DNA of 64,000 bases, taken from NCBI RefSeq assembly GCF_001632365.1, contig NW_024468554.1, positions 3,358 through 67,357 of the forward strand. The letters are read 5' to 3'. The DNA is from Laetiporus sulphureus 93-53 (lineage: Eukaryota > Basidiomycota > Agaricomycetes > Polyporales > Laetiporaceae). This document shows positions 51,119-62,840 of the stretch, piece after piece. The number at the start of each line of letters is the position of its first letter. Position 1 is the stretch's first letter. Under the pieces are notes generated by a model. It saw nothing but the letters and a program-made list of their open reading frames with translations, had not been told where the DNA came from and ran no database searches. The position numbers and the translations under genes were made by a program.

Positions 51119-52161
51119 ATGCTCTCGCCCTTCCAGATTCCCCTCAAAGCCGCTAGAAAATGGTGGCGTGTGCGAGATGGCAGAGCCCGTCTGACGGTCC
51201 AACCCAACCCATCATGCAGCCCGCAGACGTTTCCTGTTTCTCCGGAGTCTCTTTCTGACATCTCGCCAATCTCTCAAGCAGGAATTCAGTGCCAGGACCG
51301 TGTTGCCGAGGTGGCAATGACGATATCTGATCACTTTGCATCTTCAAGCAACTCAGGCCGTCCTATTCCCATTGATGCTCCCCTCATGCTTGGACGGCTA
51401 AGCCCGACGGATGTCGTGAATCTGCAATCATGGCTGCAGGCGCGATTTGATTGGAATGACGATAGAAGGTTGTTGTTTGATGAGGAGATATCCGCGGAGA
51501 GAATCGCGAGCGACATTGTTAAAGGTGGCGAAGGAGACCCGGGAGGGATCTTTAACGATCCCACTGCGTGGTTAGCAGGTCCTGCATCGAATGGTCCGAC
51601 CTTGGCCGAGACTGCGAGCGCAGAGTTAGAACAGCTTGTGGCAGAATCATCACAAATCAAGCCGAGTATCGCAATGCATGACGAAATGGATTCCTCCATT
51701 ATCGCAGCACGACACACACCACCTCCCGCATGCGATGCTCACGAGGCTGTGCCAGACATAGGCATGGCGACGTACGAATCTTGGACAGGCAAGCGCTTCA
51801 GCAAGCGGCGGTACGTGACTACTTTTTGCTTCTAACATCCCAACTCATCGTTTCCTTTGGGAGCAGACTTATGTACAGTCTCCTCGCACTGGGACATCTT
51901 GGTTCACAGTCCTCACCCTCCTCACTGCTCCCTCCCATGCCGGAAGTCGAGACAGCTGTATCGCCACGCGCCCCTTCCTTCGTGCACACGCCTATATTTT
52001 CCCCGTGGCTGGAAACAGTGCGCTTTCCTGCGCTTGAGCCTATTCAGTCGCCTTGGGTGCCGAACCATTCTAGCCATAGCCACGATTCGTACGGATCGGC
52101 GATGTTTCCGCAGTCGCCACGTGAGGATCAGTGCTGTTCAACACCGCCTCCCGGGGAATGA
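51119..52161 (+). CDS. Hypothetical protein
   Basis: Two exons (51119-51810 and 51867-52161) join in phase across a GTACGT...GCAG intron to 328 residues. I do not recognise a domain. The region LSPTDVVNLQSWLQARFDW followed by DEEISAERIASDIV could form a small helical unit. After it the protein is low complexity: acidic then Ser/Pro-rich (SSPSSLLPPMPEVE, SPREDQCCSTPPPGE). There is no signal peptide or membrane helix. The intron falls right after KRFSKRR, a short basic patch. A downstream ATG (TISDHFASS, residue 69) is an alternative start. Transcriptional regulator-like composition is only a guess. Confidence 0.55.
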
Positions 52162-52882
52162 TTTCGCCCATTACGTGTTGCCATGAATAATGAAGCCTCC
52201 GGAGACGGACTCGACGTCCCCTAGCGACGAATTTCTAGCATTGTGTTTATGATGCATGATCTCGCTGATGATTTAGGATAACGTGGCTTGCTGAACGAGT
52301 GGTTATGGTACGATTCATGACTTACGGCTTCGTGTGATGTACGGAGACTGCTCAATATAGCTGGCGGGGTGGTGGTTCCAAACATTGGCATGACGATCGA
52401 TGTAGTCCAAGATTTCTGCTCGTTTGAAGAGCAGAATTCGGCCGGAGTCAATTCTAACTGCCGAAATTACTTTCTAGCAGATCGCCCGTAAAATTCTTTA
52501 GAACCTCAATTGCCTCCATAACGATCGTACCGCGACTTTTACTGGTACGTCCATAGGCTTCTTTAAATTAGACTCTTTTTCTAATACTGAATCTTCTGAA
52601 AGAAGATCCAGTCCACCAGATGCCTGTCATCAACGCGTCAACCTAAATAGCGCCATCTATGACCGATAGGACTCTTCATCGCTTGGCGTTTGTGTAAGGA
52701 TTATCATTTCTCATTGATGGCATGCACTCAACAACACTGAATCATGCTCATGATGCAAGTTTCATTCCTCCTGGTATATACGAAGATGTTTCACAGACAT
52801 CGAATACAGGTATGGTATAGCCTGGGTGGATCATCCGTACGCACACCATCCAACACGTTTCATATAGGGAGGCTGACCGACT
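52162..52882. other. Convergent 3' flanks, no gene seen
   Basis: Nothing is supported in this stretch beyond the 3' ends of the two neighbouring genes. Confidence 0.4.
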
Positions 52883-53723
52883 TCACAGGAACTTCCGCGC
52901 AGCATTCTGCAGCACGGATCCAGCCTCGTCTGCTTGAGTAGAGCTCTGCGCGATATTGTCAGCCAAACCAGACTGCACATACGAAGAAAGGATCACTCAA
53001 GCCACTCACAAGGTTATACCCGGCCTTTGACGCGACGCTTTCGATGCCCCGTTCGATGAAGCTATTCCCCCCTCCGCTCGAGCTGTTGTTCGACGAGCCG
53101 GAGCCGGGAAGGCCGCCGCCAGAGCTCGAATTGGAGTTACCGCCGCCATAGCTGCTGTCGTTTCCTCCGCCGTTTCCTCCACCGTTTCCTCCACCGTATC
53201 CGCCGCCGGTTCCTCCACCGTTTCCTCCACCATATCCGCCGCCGTTTCCGCCGCCGTTTCCTCCTCCGTATCCGCCGTCATTTGCGCCACCGAAACTATC
53301 ATTCCCACCTCCCACGCCGCTGCCGCCACTACCGTAGTTGCCACCACGTCCCCCGCCCTCTCTACCGCCAGCGTAGCTGCTGTCACCGCTGCCGCCCGTA
53401 CCGCTGCCACCATAGTTGCTGTCATTGCCGCCACCCACGTTTCCGCCGTAGTTGCTATCATTTCCTCCACCCCTGCTACTGCCATAGCTGTCATCGTTCC
53501 CTCCGCCTATACCACCGCCGCCGTAGCCGCTGTCGTTCCCTCCTCCCCTGCCACCACCGTAGTTGCCATCGTTCCCTCCGCCGATACCACCACCGCCGTA
53601 GCCGCTGTCGTTGCCCACGCCGCCACCCGTTCCTCTTCCGCCGTAGTTGTTGTCATTGCCCGTGTTTCCACCCACACCCGAGCCACCGTAGTTGCTGTCG
53701 TTGCCACCGCCAAAGCCGTCCAT
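52883..53723 (-). CDS. Gly/Asn/Ser-rich repeat protein with conserved tail
   Basis: Exons 53723-53010 and 52945-52883 give 258 residues. Residues 1-210 are almost wholly Gly with Asn, Asp, Ser and Tyr in imperfect units such as GGGNDSNYGG and GGNGGGYGG. Residues 217-238 change to FIERGIESVASKAGYNL, and exon 2 adds SSTQADEAGSVLQNAARKF. This end matches the tail of the 6212-6843 gene (WLDKGIAFIGKKAGMNV + SNTQADTAGDFANKQF), and the intron interrupts both at the same place. I therefore used the acceptor GCGCAG rather than an earlier one that would leave only a 37-base intron. There is no signal peptide. A TATA box lies 110 bases upstream. The repeats resemble disordered or adhesive proteins, but function is unknown. 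Confidence 0.78.
53090..53723 (-). repeat. Minisatellite-like coding repeat of the Gly-rich gene
   Basis: Imperfect units of 9-39 bases built on GGTGGAAACGG and GGNGGNAAYGAYAGC patterns are repeated throughout the first exon, always in frame. Such arrays tend to vary in length between strains. Confidence 0.65.
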
Positions 53724-56689
53724 TGCAATCAGTTGCTGCGGTTAAGAAACTTCGTACGGAGTGTGCGAGTGATGTTAACCGAGGGAGACTTGACTAGGAT
53801 TTGTATGAATGAGCGTGGAGTTGAGAGGCGGATTTTATACCCGGGTACCTAGAGGGACCGGGAGCATACGGCGAAAGGTGGCTGTAACATTTGACAGGTG
53901 AACGCTAAATGACGCTTCCATAAGGCACGCACGGACGTCGACGAGGGACCGACACCGTGTCATTGAATCAGATACCGGATATCCTCCACAGCCGGGCCTG
54001 GATGGCGCATCATGGGTCTGACTTCGCCGAAGCATCGTGTTATTTGAATCTCCGAGCTCCACGACTTTATCACTCGTCCGTCGCAATGCGGCCATCGCAG
54101 TTCCTTCAACTTTCTTGATCTTAAACTCTACGTGGGGATCAGTCATCTGCACTTCCTAAATGTGCGCAGTAGTACAAAGCATACGTGCACAAGTCAGGAG
54201 ACCCACAACGCCGGACACGGAGAGATGCTGTCCCTGACCGTGCATTCTTTTGGGCTGTGGTAAACCTGGATTGGAACAAAGGAAACTCCGCCACGGCTGA
54301 CTCAATGCTCTGCGAGATTGCAATGTCAGTGAGAGCGTTTTTGACACCGCGATCACCTGAGAACCCAGACGGAGATGCAAAATACCGGAGAGAAGTGTAG
54401 ACGACGCTCACAAGTTCCTGGCTTAGTACGAATTCAATTTCCATCCCATGAGTTCTAGAACTGGGAAACGCGATTCCACGAGGTGTTCGACACGACACCA
54501 CTGCTCGGAATCGTATCGGCAAACTCCACAGCTCACCGACTCCGAATATTGCGCATGTTCGTCCGGACGACTGAGGAACCGGTGACGACATGGATTCGGT
54601 GCACAGCATCGTCATCGCTTCATGGGAGTAAGAATTGGGTCTCCGACTATTCATATTGCTGATCTACATACGCCGGCCAAGCACGATGATTGTAGCCGAC
54701 GATCAGCTTATCGACAATTGGTCATTGCTGTGTGATTCATACGATGGTGGGTAACACTCTGTCAACGCATGCATTTCGACATGATTAGTCTTTTCCTTCA
54801 AGACAAAGAACGGAAGATAGAAGCCAACTGTATCATGGTACGGGCGTCAATAAAGTCGGTACGGCATTATAGTTGCACCGAAGCCTATTCTTTCCAACTT
54901 AATGCCCACCAAACCTCTACGACCGAAACGCTTTCTGCTACGTCATTGACTTAGCAGGTTGAACAGCTCTGCAAGCATTTCAAGAGTCGCCGCTCGACGG
55001 AAGTCGCGAAGCCGATGGCACAGGAGAAGCCACACTTCCCAGAAAGCTATCTTCGGCTCAACACCACCACCCAATCCTAGCGTATGCCTACGTCTTATAT
55101 TGTGCTGCACATACTTATCTCCGGCCATGCTTCGGTCGGCCGTGACCGACTGTCGTCAATATCTGTGCGTGTTCAGGGAGCTGCTCGAGCCCCACAATCA
55201 CTGTGGAGTGATCAAGGTACTCGTAGCCTCAGTTATCAGTTATCACGATTCCGGCCAGTGTCTAATTAGACTCTATAGACTGGAACCAGACGACGGAGGG
55301 GCAGGTACTGGACGGCACGTGCGACCTAGTAATCATCGAGTATGGTGCTTTTGAAAATGTAACAAGAGCGTGCTGTATGGCGTTTTGCTAAGAAGTGGCA
55401 CCTACTATATATGCCGCGATGCATTGTTTCAGGCATCAAACTTGTGTGACGTCCGTCTGTTTTATTTGCATGCACTGAAATATGCAATCAATCCAGCATT
55501 TTCTACGCGCTCGTCCGCCCGTATCCCCACCCGTACTATTCGGTTGCGGGATGGATGTGCGCAATGTCACACGTGCTCTTATCGACGCACTCACTTTGGT
55601 ACGCGGCGACCATTCGGCGACTGCGCAAATGAACAACAATCCCGAACCCAAACCACCATTGCGGAAAAAAGCAGGCGGAGATGTATGTTCACGATGGCTG
55701 GATTGGTTCAACTGGGCTGATGCCGTCAGGCTCATCTCTGACGAGCGCTCTCATCTGCATGATTGCCTCTCAAGTGCTGCTCGGACAATTGTCGATCGGG
55801 GTCGTTCAGCGGAGATATTTCGGGGACGAGTGTGTGCGGTGGTGTCATGGCAGACGAATGTGCTTGATGCGGTGGATAGTCTGCTTCTTTTCACAGAGCG
55901 TGAGTGAGAGGAAGATGGGAGAGTGTTTCTTTACTAAGTCATTTTGAGAGGTTTAAGCGGCTGCGGCTTTGATGGAGCAGCAGCGGCGCTCTTCATCCGA
56001 TGCAGTCGAACAAAAAGCAGGGCGAGTGCTTGGCCCAGCCACTGTAACGGCTTTGCCGTACAGCAGAGACAACTACCGACCGAGGTTATGTATTTCACGT
56101 AAAACGCTTTGACCATCTTTGAAGTAGCAATCGCTTATTATGTTCGAAAGATAGGTGGACGTTGCTGATTCCTCCCAACCCATGCAATCCTATTTCCTGG
56201 ATCTGTCTGGCGGTATGCATGATACGTCTCTCATCGCCTGTATTCACTTCAATTGAGACCTGATTCAAAGCCATAGCGGCCGGATTTGGCTGTGATATAT
56301 ACCCACGCGCAAAGCGAGTCGACTCATCACAGCGCTGGGATCACAGTACTGGGTCAATGGTTCCAGGTGTTCAACCCAATATCCTCAACTTTGATCGCCG
56401 CTCTTTTCTCCCGGTGAGGATCAGCCACACGGTATCCGATCATCGTGGTCCTGACATGTCAGTCTGTCGCTTTTATACAGACACAAAAACGTGGTCTCAC
56501 TAGGTCGATGTGCCAGAATGCCGTATAGAGGTGGGGAGTAACTTCAGAGACGAAACTCATCTCAATTGCATACGAAGGTTACAGGTGGAAATTGTAAACG
56601 GTTAAGACGCAATATGGTACACTGTGACACGCTCATCATTAGAATGCAGACCGATAACGATGACAACAGTTGAATGCGATAGGTCCTCT
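53724..56689. other. Gene-poor stretch
   Basis: Apart from the TATA box at 53833-53839, the longest frames are 54139-54654 (minus, 171 codons), 53835-54152 (minus) and 55482-55907 (plus, 141 codons). None has a recognisable motif, and splicing the two minus frames gives no family. I see no supported gene. Confidence 0.35.
53833..53839 (-). promoter_or_regulatory. TATA box of the Gly-rich gene
   Basis: TATAAAA on the minus strand lies 110 bases upstream of the ATG at 53723, followed by a pyrimidine-rich leader. Confidence 0.5.
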
Positions 56690-59058
56690 TCAAGTACGCC
56701 TAACTGGCTTGACGAGCATCGGCAGCTGACTGCCCTTTTCTTTCTCACTAAGGACGATCGGGCGCTGCACCGCAGCAGCCTGCCTACCGATCTCCTCAAG
56801 CGGCACGGCCAGCTCGAACTCGAACGCACGGACGAGCGTGAACACCAGAGCTTTCATTCTGCCAAAGTGGTTGAGCAGTAACAATACTGATTGAAACGAG
56901 TTGGCTTACTCGACGAGAGTAAACCGGTAGCCTATGCACGACCGAGGACCGCCGAGGAACGTCATGAGATTTCCCCAAACGCCGGGGATGCTGTTCGTTG
57001 CTTCTGGGATAGCGTCCCAACGTTCTGGTCTGATAAGATGCGCGTGAGTGCAGGCTTGCGCTGAGGAAATAATATCGACGAACTTGAACTCGAAAGCATC
57101 ATCGCCCCAAAGTTCCTTCGATCTGTTTAAAGCAAGTATCGGAATGTCGACATTGGTTCCTTTGTCAATCCTATCACAATCGACCCGTCAATGTCCTGAG
57201 CACCGCTATCGAGAACAGAGATGCGCTCGTACTTGATACTATCGTGCACGTGCCCGTGCACGTCCGTGAATGGGGCATTCAGCGGGATAACGTCGTCCTT
57301 CACGGCAACTCTGCCAGACATCGGTACAGGCGCATGCACGCGTAAGGTCTCGCGAACGACGGCGTCTAGGTACTGGAGCGCCAGCAGCTCGTCCATTGTC
57401 GGACTGTCGGTGGAAACCTCCAGGAGCTCTTCGCGTAGCTTTCGCTGCACCTCGGGGGCTTGGCTGAGTGCGTAGAGGCACCAGGCGGTTGCGTTGCTAG
57501 TTGTCTCGTGTCCCGCCGTGAGGAATCTGCAGATGCAATGAGGTTATTGTACAGTTTCACATAGTGGAAGGACCCACGTCGGGACTTCTGTCAGTTGAGA
57601 TGCCCATCAGTTCAAGTCTCGACGTGAATGATTTCAGATACGTACGTGCCAGCACATCCTCGTCCGACAACTTCTGGCTTTCAGGAATATCTGTGGCCAT
57701 GTTCGCCTTGATGAGCAACGTAAGCAGATCGCGGCTTTGCGCTCCCTCGAGTTTGCTGTTCGCCTTCTCTCCCGCGCGGAGAGACTGCGCGATCTCTGCC
57801 TTCTTTTCCTGGATGAGCTGCATGCCGATCCTCCTCATAGTTGCCATGGCGGTGCTGACGGCTCTTATGCGCGCGCTGGGCTACAGATGGAATAGATATA
57901 TAGTACAGTCATCAGCGGAGGAAAGCGTTTCGCCGAGATGCACGCACGATGATCCGGAGTGGAGGGAAGAGATACCGCATCATTGCAAAGACAGATGGCT
58001 TCGCGGTTGCAGCGCCGAAGACAACTCTGAAGGCAGCATTCAGCTCGTTCGTCTTGCCATCAATATTCAGTGCGTCGAAGCTATAGTTGAAACCTGCACG
58101 GTGGCAAGATGATCCTGCGATAGAGGAAAAGAAAACCGAAAAAGGCACGTACCTGCGAGGCCAATGACGTCGAGCGTCATCTTGGACAATCCGTTGATAA
58201 GGTCGATTCGTGCAGGCTCTCCATGCTTGGCAACTTCTTCGGCCCAAACGTCTCTCAGCTGTCGATGTCGCGGTAAGTCAGCGGTATCGACAGGATGATT
58301 CGGGGGAGAATGCACCTGAATAGATTTCTCTACAAAGATCTCGGTCAATTCTCTGATCTGCGCTGGACCAAAGGCCGGGTTCTGCAAAGCTGTCTGAGTG
58401 TCTGGTCATGTGACACAGAGTGAGAGTTCTACCATGATGCGCCGCTGAAAAACATACAGATTGGTCAGTCCCCATGATGTCAAGCATTGTACGAAACCTG
58501 ACCTGTTGGCGATGCTGCTCTCCTGAGAACAAATTATTATGAATCAAGCATCACAAGGATCAAACGTATCTTACCTTCAACAAACAGTATGCCTAAAATG
58601 AAATAGGGTGGAATTAGTGAATGCATACATAGAGAAAGCACAGCCTGCTAACCTTTGCCCACAACCTGAGCGAGGTTGAAACGCGCAACTGCAGGCTTCT
58701 GATAGTCATTGGAGTGACTGAGGATGTGATTCAACGCCCTAGTGTCCGTTGTGTAGAGTGCATCGCCCTGTAAAATCTGATCAGGGTCGTGATAGGAATT
58801 AGGAGAAATTGCCTTGCGCACATTAAGCCACTCCTTGTACTTGAATACATTTCCGTACTTCTGCTCCCATGCCTCGTGGAGAGATTCGCCTCCTGCGTCG
58901 TAAATCTGATTGAGATTACCAAAGACCCAGCTCGCGTTTGGAGGTCCGGGAATGAAGCGCAGCGAGGACTTGTAGTCCTTGATGATAATAGCGACCAGCT
59001 TCCAAACGACATAAATGACAACCGCGCTACCCAGAGACAGCAAGTAAAGGATGATCAT
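56690..59058 (-). CDS. Cytochrome P450 monooxygenase (P450-1)
   Basis: This is a membrane-anchored microsomal P450 read from [20 protein letters not shown] at 59058 to LVKPVRRT at 56690, with about a dozen exons. Motifs are the Pro-rich hinge [10 protein letters not shown], the I-helix [12 protein letters not shown] with oxygen-activating Thr, the K-helix ETLRVH (ExxR), FKPERWD, and the heme loop [14 protein letters not shown] with the thiolate Cys. The upstream GTG-initiated extension is not needed. Small exons are striking: an 18-base piece encoding ILFVEG, then HRQQ and a 12-base exon (58433-58444) encoding RRIM before NPAFGPAQ. No break was found. It is a close paralog of the truncated P450 at 62841. 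The substrate cannot be inferred. Confidence 0.93.
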
Positions 59059-59974
59059 GGTGCAACCGTTGAGAGCGGTGAGTAAGGAAGGCCTATTTCC
59101 TCCTTTCGTCGTCTGCTTGGGTGCTTTGAGAGGTGTTGATGAGTGGGTCTTGCGCAGCTCGGAGATGCCCACGGCCTTATACCCCTAGTACAGTGGCGAT
59201 GCATGGGGTAACATGATCGCCGTCTCCGCTGCAGTTCCTCAGTAATCTCATCTGACTATCCTATGCCGTAGGCCGCCGATTTTCTGTCCTCGCAGTCGGC
59301 ACGAAACAAGAATAGATCCGGGATCGCGGTTGACATACATGCATGACGGGAGGAATCATCCGCATGGGAACTACAAGTAGAATTTCCAAACAAAGATGCC
59401 GTGAGTGTAGCAGGAGAGCCAATCGAGGTATGTCATTTGACTAGTCGAGACATGGTTGTTCAGTGGGTCGGTCGTGCAGGAACGTGCAGAGTCTATGCAT
59501 GAGGCGATTTAAAGGTTTCGTCGATGTTTCTGGTCGGGGAGCACGATAGCTCGCAACCTTCATGTTCAACCAGTTACTGATGGGCTGACTTCTGATAAAT
59601 TGATTTCTCGGAATGCATGGGAAGTTTAGTCAGCGCAATGACCGGGCTCCTTCCGCAAACCTGCAAGCGTCCGCAGAGTTTCTTCCTGTACGTTGTACGT
59701 AGTACAAGCCAAAGGTAACTTGCTGGACACAGGACACATAATGATAAAGCCGGTACCGGCGGCACCCGTTACAACGAGCAGGTCGCGGGCGGCGGACACA
59801 GCGGAAAGGACGGTGAAAAGGGATTGATCCGGCGCCAGCTGCATCGCTCGGCTCTGCTTTCTTGGGCTCGGCTCGGGCCGGATTCCGGCTTGAGGCCGAG
59901 CCTGGCACATCACTACATGACTTTCACAGGAACCTCCAGTTCTAATCTCCTTGAGTTACACACTTATATTGACA
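59059..59974. other. Intergenic, no gene seen
   Basis: Upstream region of P450-1 and 3' flank of the next gene. Two overlapping minus-strand frames at 59626-59913 are composition artefacts. Confidence 0.4.
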
Positions 59975-61379
59975 TTAGACGGACATCATCTCGATCTCTT
60001 CCACGATAAGGACAGCTTGTGAGATCGTCATTCTGTGATCCTCGTCTGAGGCCACCTTGTCCTCCACCATCTTGAACTTGAGGAACAACTTGAAGGTTAG
60101 GATGACGTCGAGAGAGTATACAAATCTTAAACGAGTCCGTGAGCCGCCCGTCCAGACATAGAGATGGAAACCTACATCAACACAATAAATGTTTCTGCAG
60201 CCTTAGGAAATAGCTGAGCGTGTGGATACGAGACGTTGATAGAGAAACATACCCCGCCAAAGAGGTTGTTAAAGAATGCCACGAGTCTGCAGACTAGTCG
60301 GGATGGAAGGTGACCGGTCAGCTGTTGTACAATAAATGCTGCAATCTACACACCGAGCAAGAACTGTATGCAGGATGTCAGTAAGTTTCTGAGCGGTCAC
60401 AGACGGGATGAACGCACAATGAATAGCAATCCACCGTCTCGCACTAGGTTTGTCACGACCTCATGGTCACTGCGCCGAGGACGAGACAAAGAATTCACAA
60501 ATAAGAGCACAATGACATAAAGATCATATAGCAGCTTGAGCGATACGGTGAGATTCGAACGTATGCTCGTCGACAGTAGCTCACCTGTCCGCCCCAGATT
60601 CCAGGCAAGTACGTCGCCTTGCTGCTCAAACCGCAAGATCTTGCGGTGACGTCATACTGTGCAAGATCTGGAGAAATGTTATCAAGGGTTAGAGTGAGAT
60701 ATGGAACAGAAACGTTACTGATGACTTGTTTGATCGTCAGAACGTCGAATGCAGCGCCCATGCCGTAGCATATGACGAGGCCGATCGCGAGAGCCACCCT
60801 GATACTTTTCCTGTTGTCCCAGACCTTGACGATGCACGTGAGGAGTGCGACTCCTCGAGTAGACATTGCGTGAGCTGAGGCCACATGGAGGCACAGAGAA
60901 GCATGGCGCACGTTGCAACAAGCCGATACCGATGAGGCCATACACACCGATGAATACCCCGAATCCTCGACAACTATGCCCCGATTAGTGGATTGATACA
61001 TATGGATGGCATGTAACTGACATCTGTTCATGCGAAGTTTGATTTGAACGCGACATGGGGCACTTGTGAAATCCGCGCTCACCTTACTGCTAAGTGGCAC
61101 TTGCATACCACTCATCACATAGGCGAATCCTATCATAGCTCCATGCGCGCCATATAAGTTCGCCACAACGAGCGTTTGCACGAACGACCAGTGTCGTTTT
61201 CGCCATATCAACTCAATTTCATCGCCTAAGATCAGAAGGTGGTTCCACAGCAGGGAGGTCAACGCCACCGCTAGACTTCGCTATCGACATCAATTTCGCC
61301 GAAGAGAGGTAGCTCATTTACCTGAGAAGTAGCGCGTTGCTCCCAATGCAGTAACGTCCGCCGAAGGCAGTAGCGGCAT
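59975..61379 (-). CDS. DUF6533-type seven-helix membrane protein (copy 2)
   Basis: The ATG at 61379 starts a 58-base exon (61379-61322), joined at 61270 to a second exon. Together they give the DUF6533 start RYFSAVALTSLLWNHLLILG and DEIELIWRKRHW. Later helices include IRVALAIGLVICYGMGAAFD, LKLLYDLYVIVLLFVNSLSR and AFIVQQLTGHLPSRLVCRLV. The last exon ends MTISQAVLIVEEIEMMSV at 59975. The typical family Tyr-Asp in helix 1 reads Trp-Asn here. It has many short introns; exon borders between 61.1 and 60.2 kb are not all settled. Function is unknown. The gene lies between two paralogous P450 genes. It is related in type, not closely, to copy 1 at 31.9 kb. Confidence 0.72.
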
Positions 61380-62840
61380 CGTGAGTATGTCACAATGCTA
61401 GACTGTGTAATCCGGGGCCTCAGCGTCGAAAACGGAGAGCATACTTATATGATATCACCTCTTGCCATCAAGGACCCTGAGATGCTGGATAGCTATGCAC
61501 GGGAGTAATCATGATAAGAACCCAAGGCCGGGGGCTATGCCAATGTTGATCGAGCATTATAAGGGCACTATGCCTTTCACGCTCGTACCGGACGTCGAAT
61601 CTGTTTCAGTAGATATTATGATTTGAACTGCTTCGTGTTGCATCTTTCGATGGTGGCAGTTTCGGCGGAGGTCGATGGCAATGCCCGAGAATCATATTGT
61701 GCTTCCCTCCTGAGAGGGGCATCATCATCCCAAACTGCTTAAGTCAGCTTTTGGTAAGCATGAAGATGAGACTTGTCTCAGTATCTAAGATTATGCTCTA
61801 TTATTGTAAACACTTGCCCGAGACAGAGACATGATCTCCGTCGGCGGTAGAGCACGAGGACACGCCACGTCCAGAAGCACTGAAGAATGGAAGGATGACA
61901 GGGGCTAGCCTCGAGCTTCCCTGTGTCTCAGATCTCTCTGCAGGGCTCAATGGTTGGAACTTGAGATTTTGAAACCCATTCCATCTGGGCAACCCGGGCT
62001 CGGGGACGGGCGCTAGACCGAACATTGGCTTACTAAGCAGGTGGATGCCACAACTTGGCACCTTGCTCGCTTCATGAAATGCGGAATTCCTGCCCATCTC
62101 CGATCAATGTCCGAGCCGGGGAGCGTAGAGCATCTGGGAACGAGACTGAGTCTGAGTGATTGACAGTCATGTGGCATTGGAAAGGTCCGAATCCACGGCG
62201 CAAAGTTGAATGGATGCCAGTCGATGTGGGTCTTCAATTGTGCCGTCAGCTTATCCGTCGAACCTTACGTTCAGAGCATGCAAAGAATCATTTTCCCACG
62301 GGAAAAGCAGTAGAGCAATCAATGGAAAATTATAAAATCACGTCCGGGAAAAACTGTGAAGAAACCCCCATATCAGAAAGAACAGGTCACAAAGTTACCC
62401 TTTTGCATTTCTACTGATTCTGCCATTAAAATTAGTTAGGTGCATGTTGTGGGTCATGGATGGCAGTATCAATTGTTCTCTAGTAGTTACTAGTGATGAT
62501 CAATTTCAGTTCCCCGTCTCGCCTCCTCGTGGGAATCACGTTTGCCCTCCCACAACCCTCAATTGTTCATCCCTGGAACAGTACTGTACTGCGGACTCTA
62601 TATAAATGAGAGAACATCTGTCAACATTTGAATTGAATCCAGACCACTTCTCTAGGCATTTCGGTGCAGCCTGCCACGCTTCTGAATTTCGAATTTGGCA
62701 GTCAGCGAATGGGAAACACTGCCACGTTAAGCTTCGGCCAACTTGATGGCCATCTGCTTCTTAACAGTGGCGCCACTTAAGTCTTTCCCTCGAAGTCCTG
62801 TCTCGCGCTATCCTACTCCCCGCTTCCCAACGACGTTGCA
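61380..62840. other. Intergenic; promoter of P450-2 at the right end
   Basis: No gene is seen. TATATAAA lies at 62599-62606, 235 bases before the P450-2 ATG, so either the leader is long or that TATA is not used. Confidence 0.4.

Noticed and set aside
53282..53797. Long His/Arg/Cys-rich plus-strand frame opposite the Gly-rich gene
   Set aside because: It is the antisense shadow of the GGN repeat; composition alone creates it.
54139..54654. 171-codon minus-strand frame, with a possible second exon at 53835-54152
   Set aside because: The two can be placed in order, but neither piece resembles a family and the second overlaps the promoter of the Gly-rich gene.
60540..60560. GATTCGAA sequence resembling a tRNA T-arm
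   Set aside because: No matching acceptor stem or anticodon arm could be found around it, and it lies inside the DUF6533 gene.
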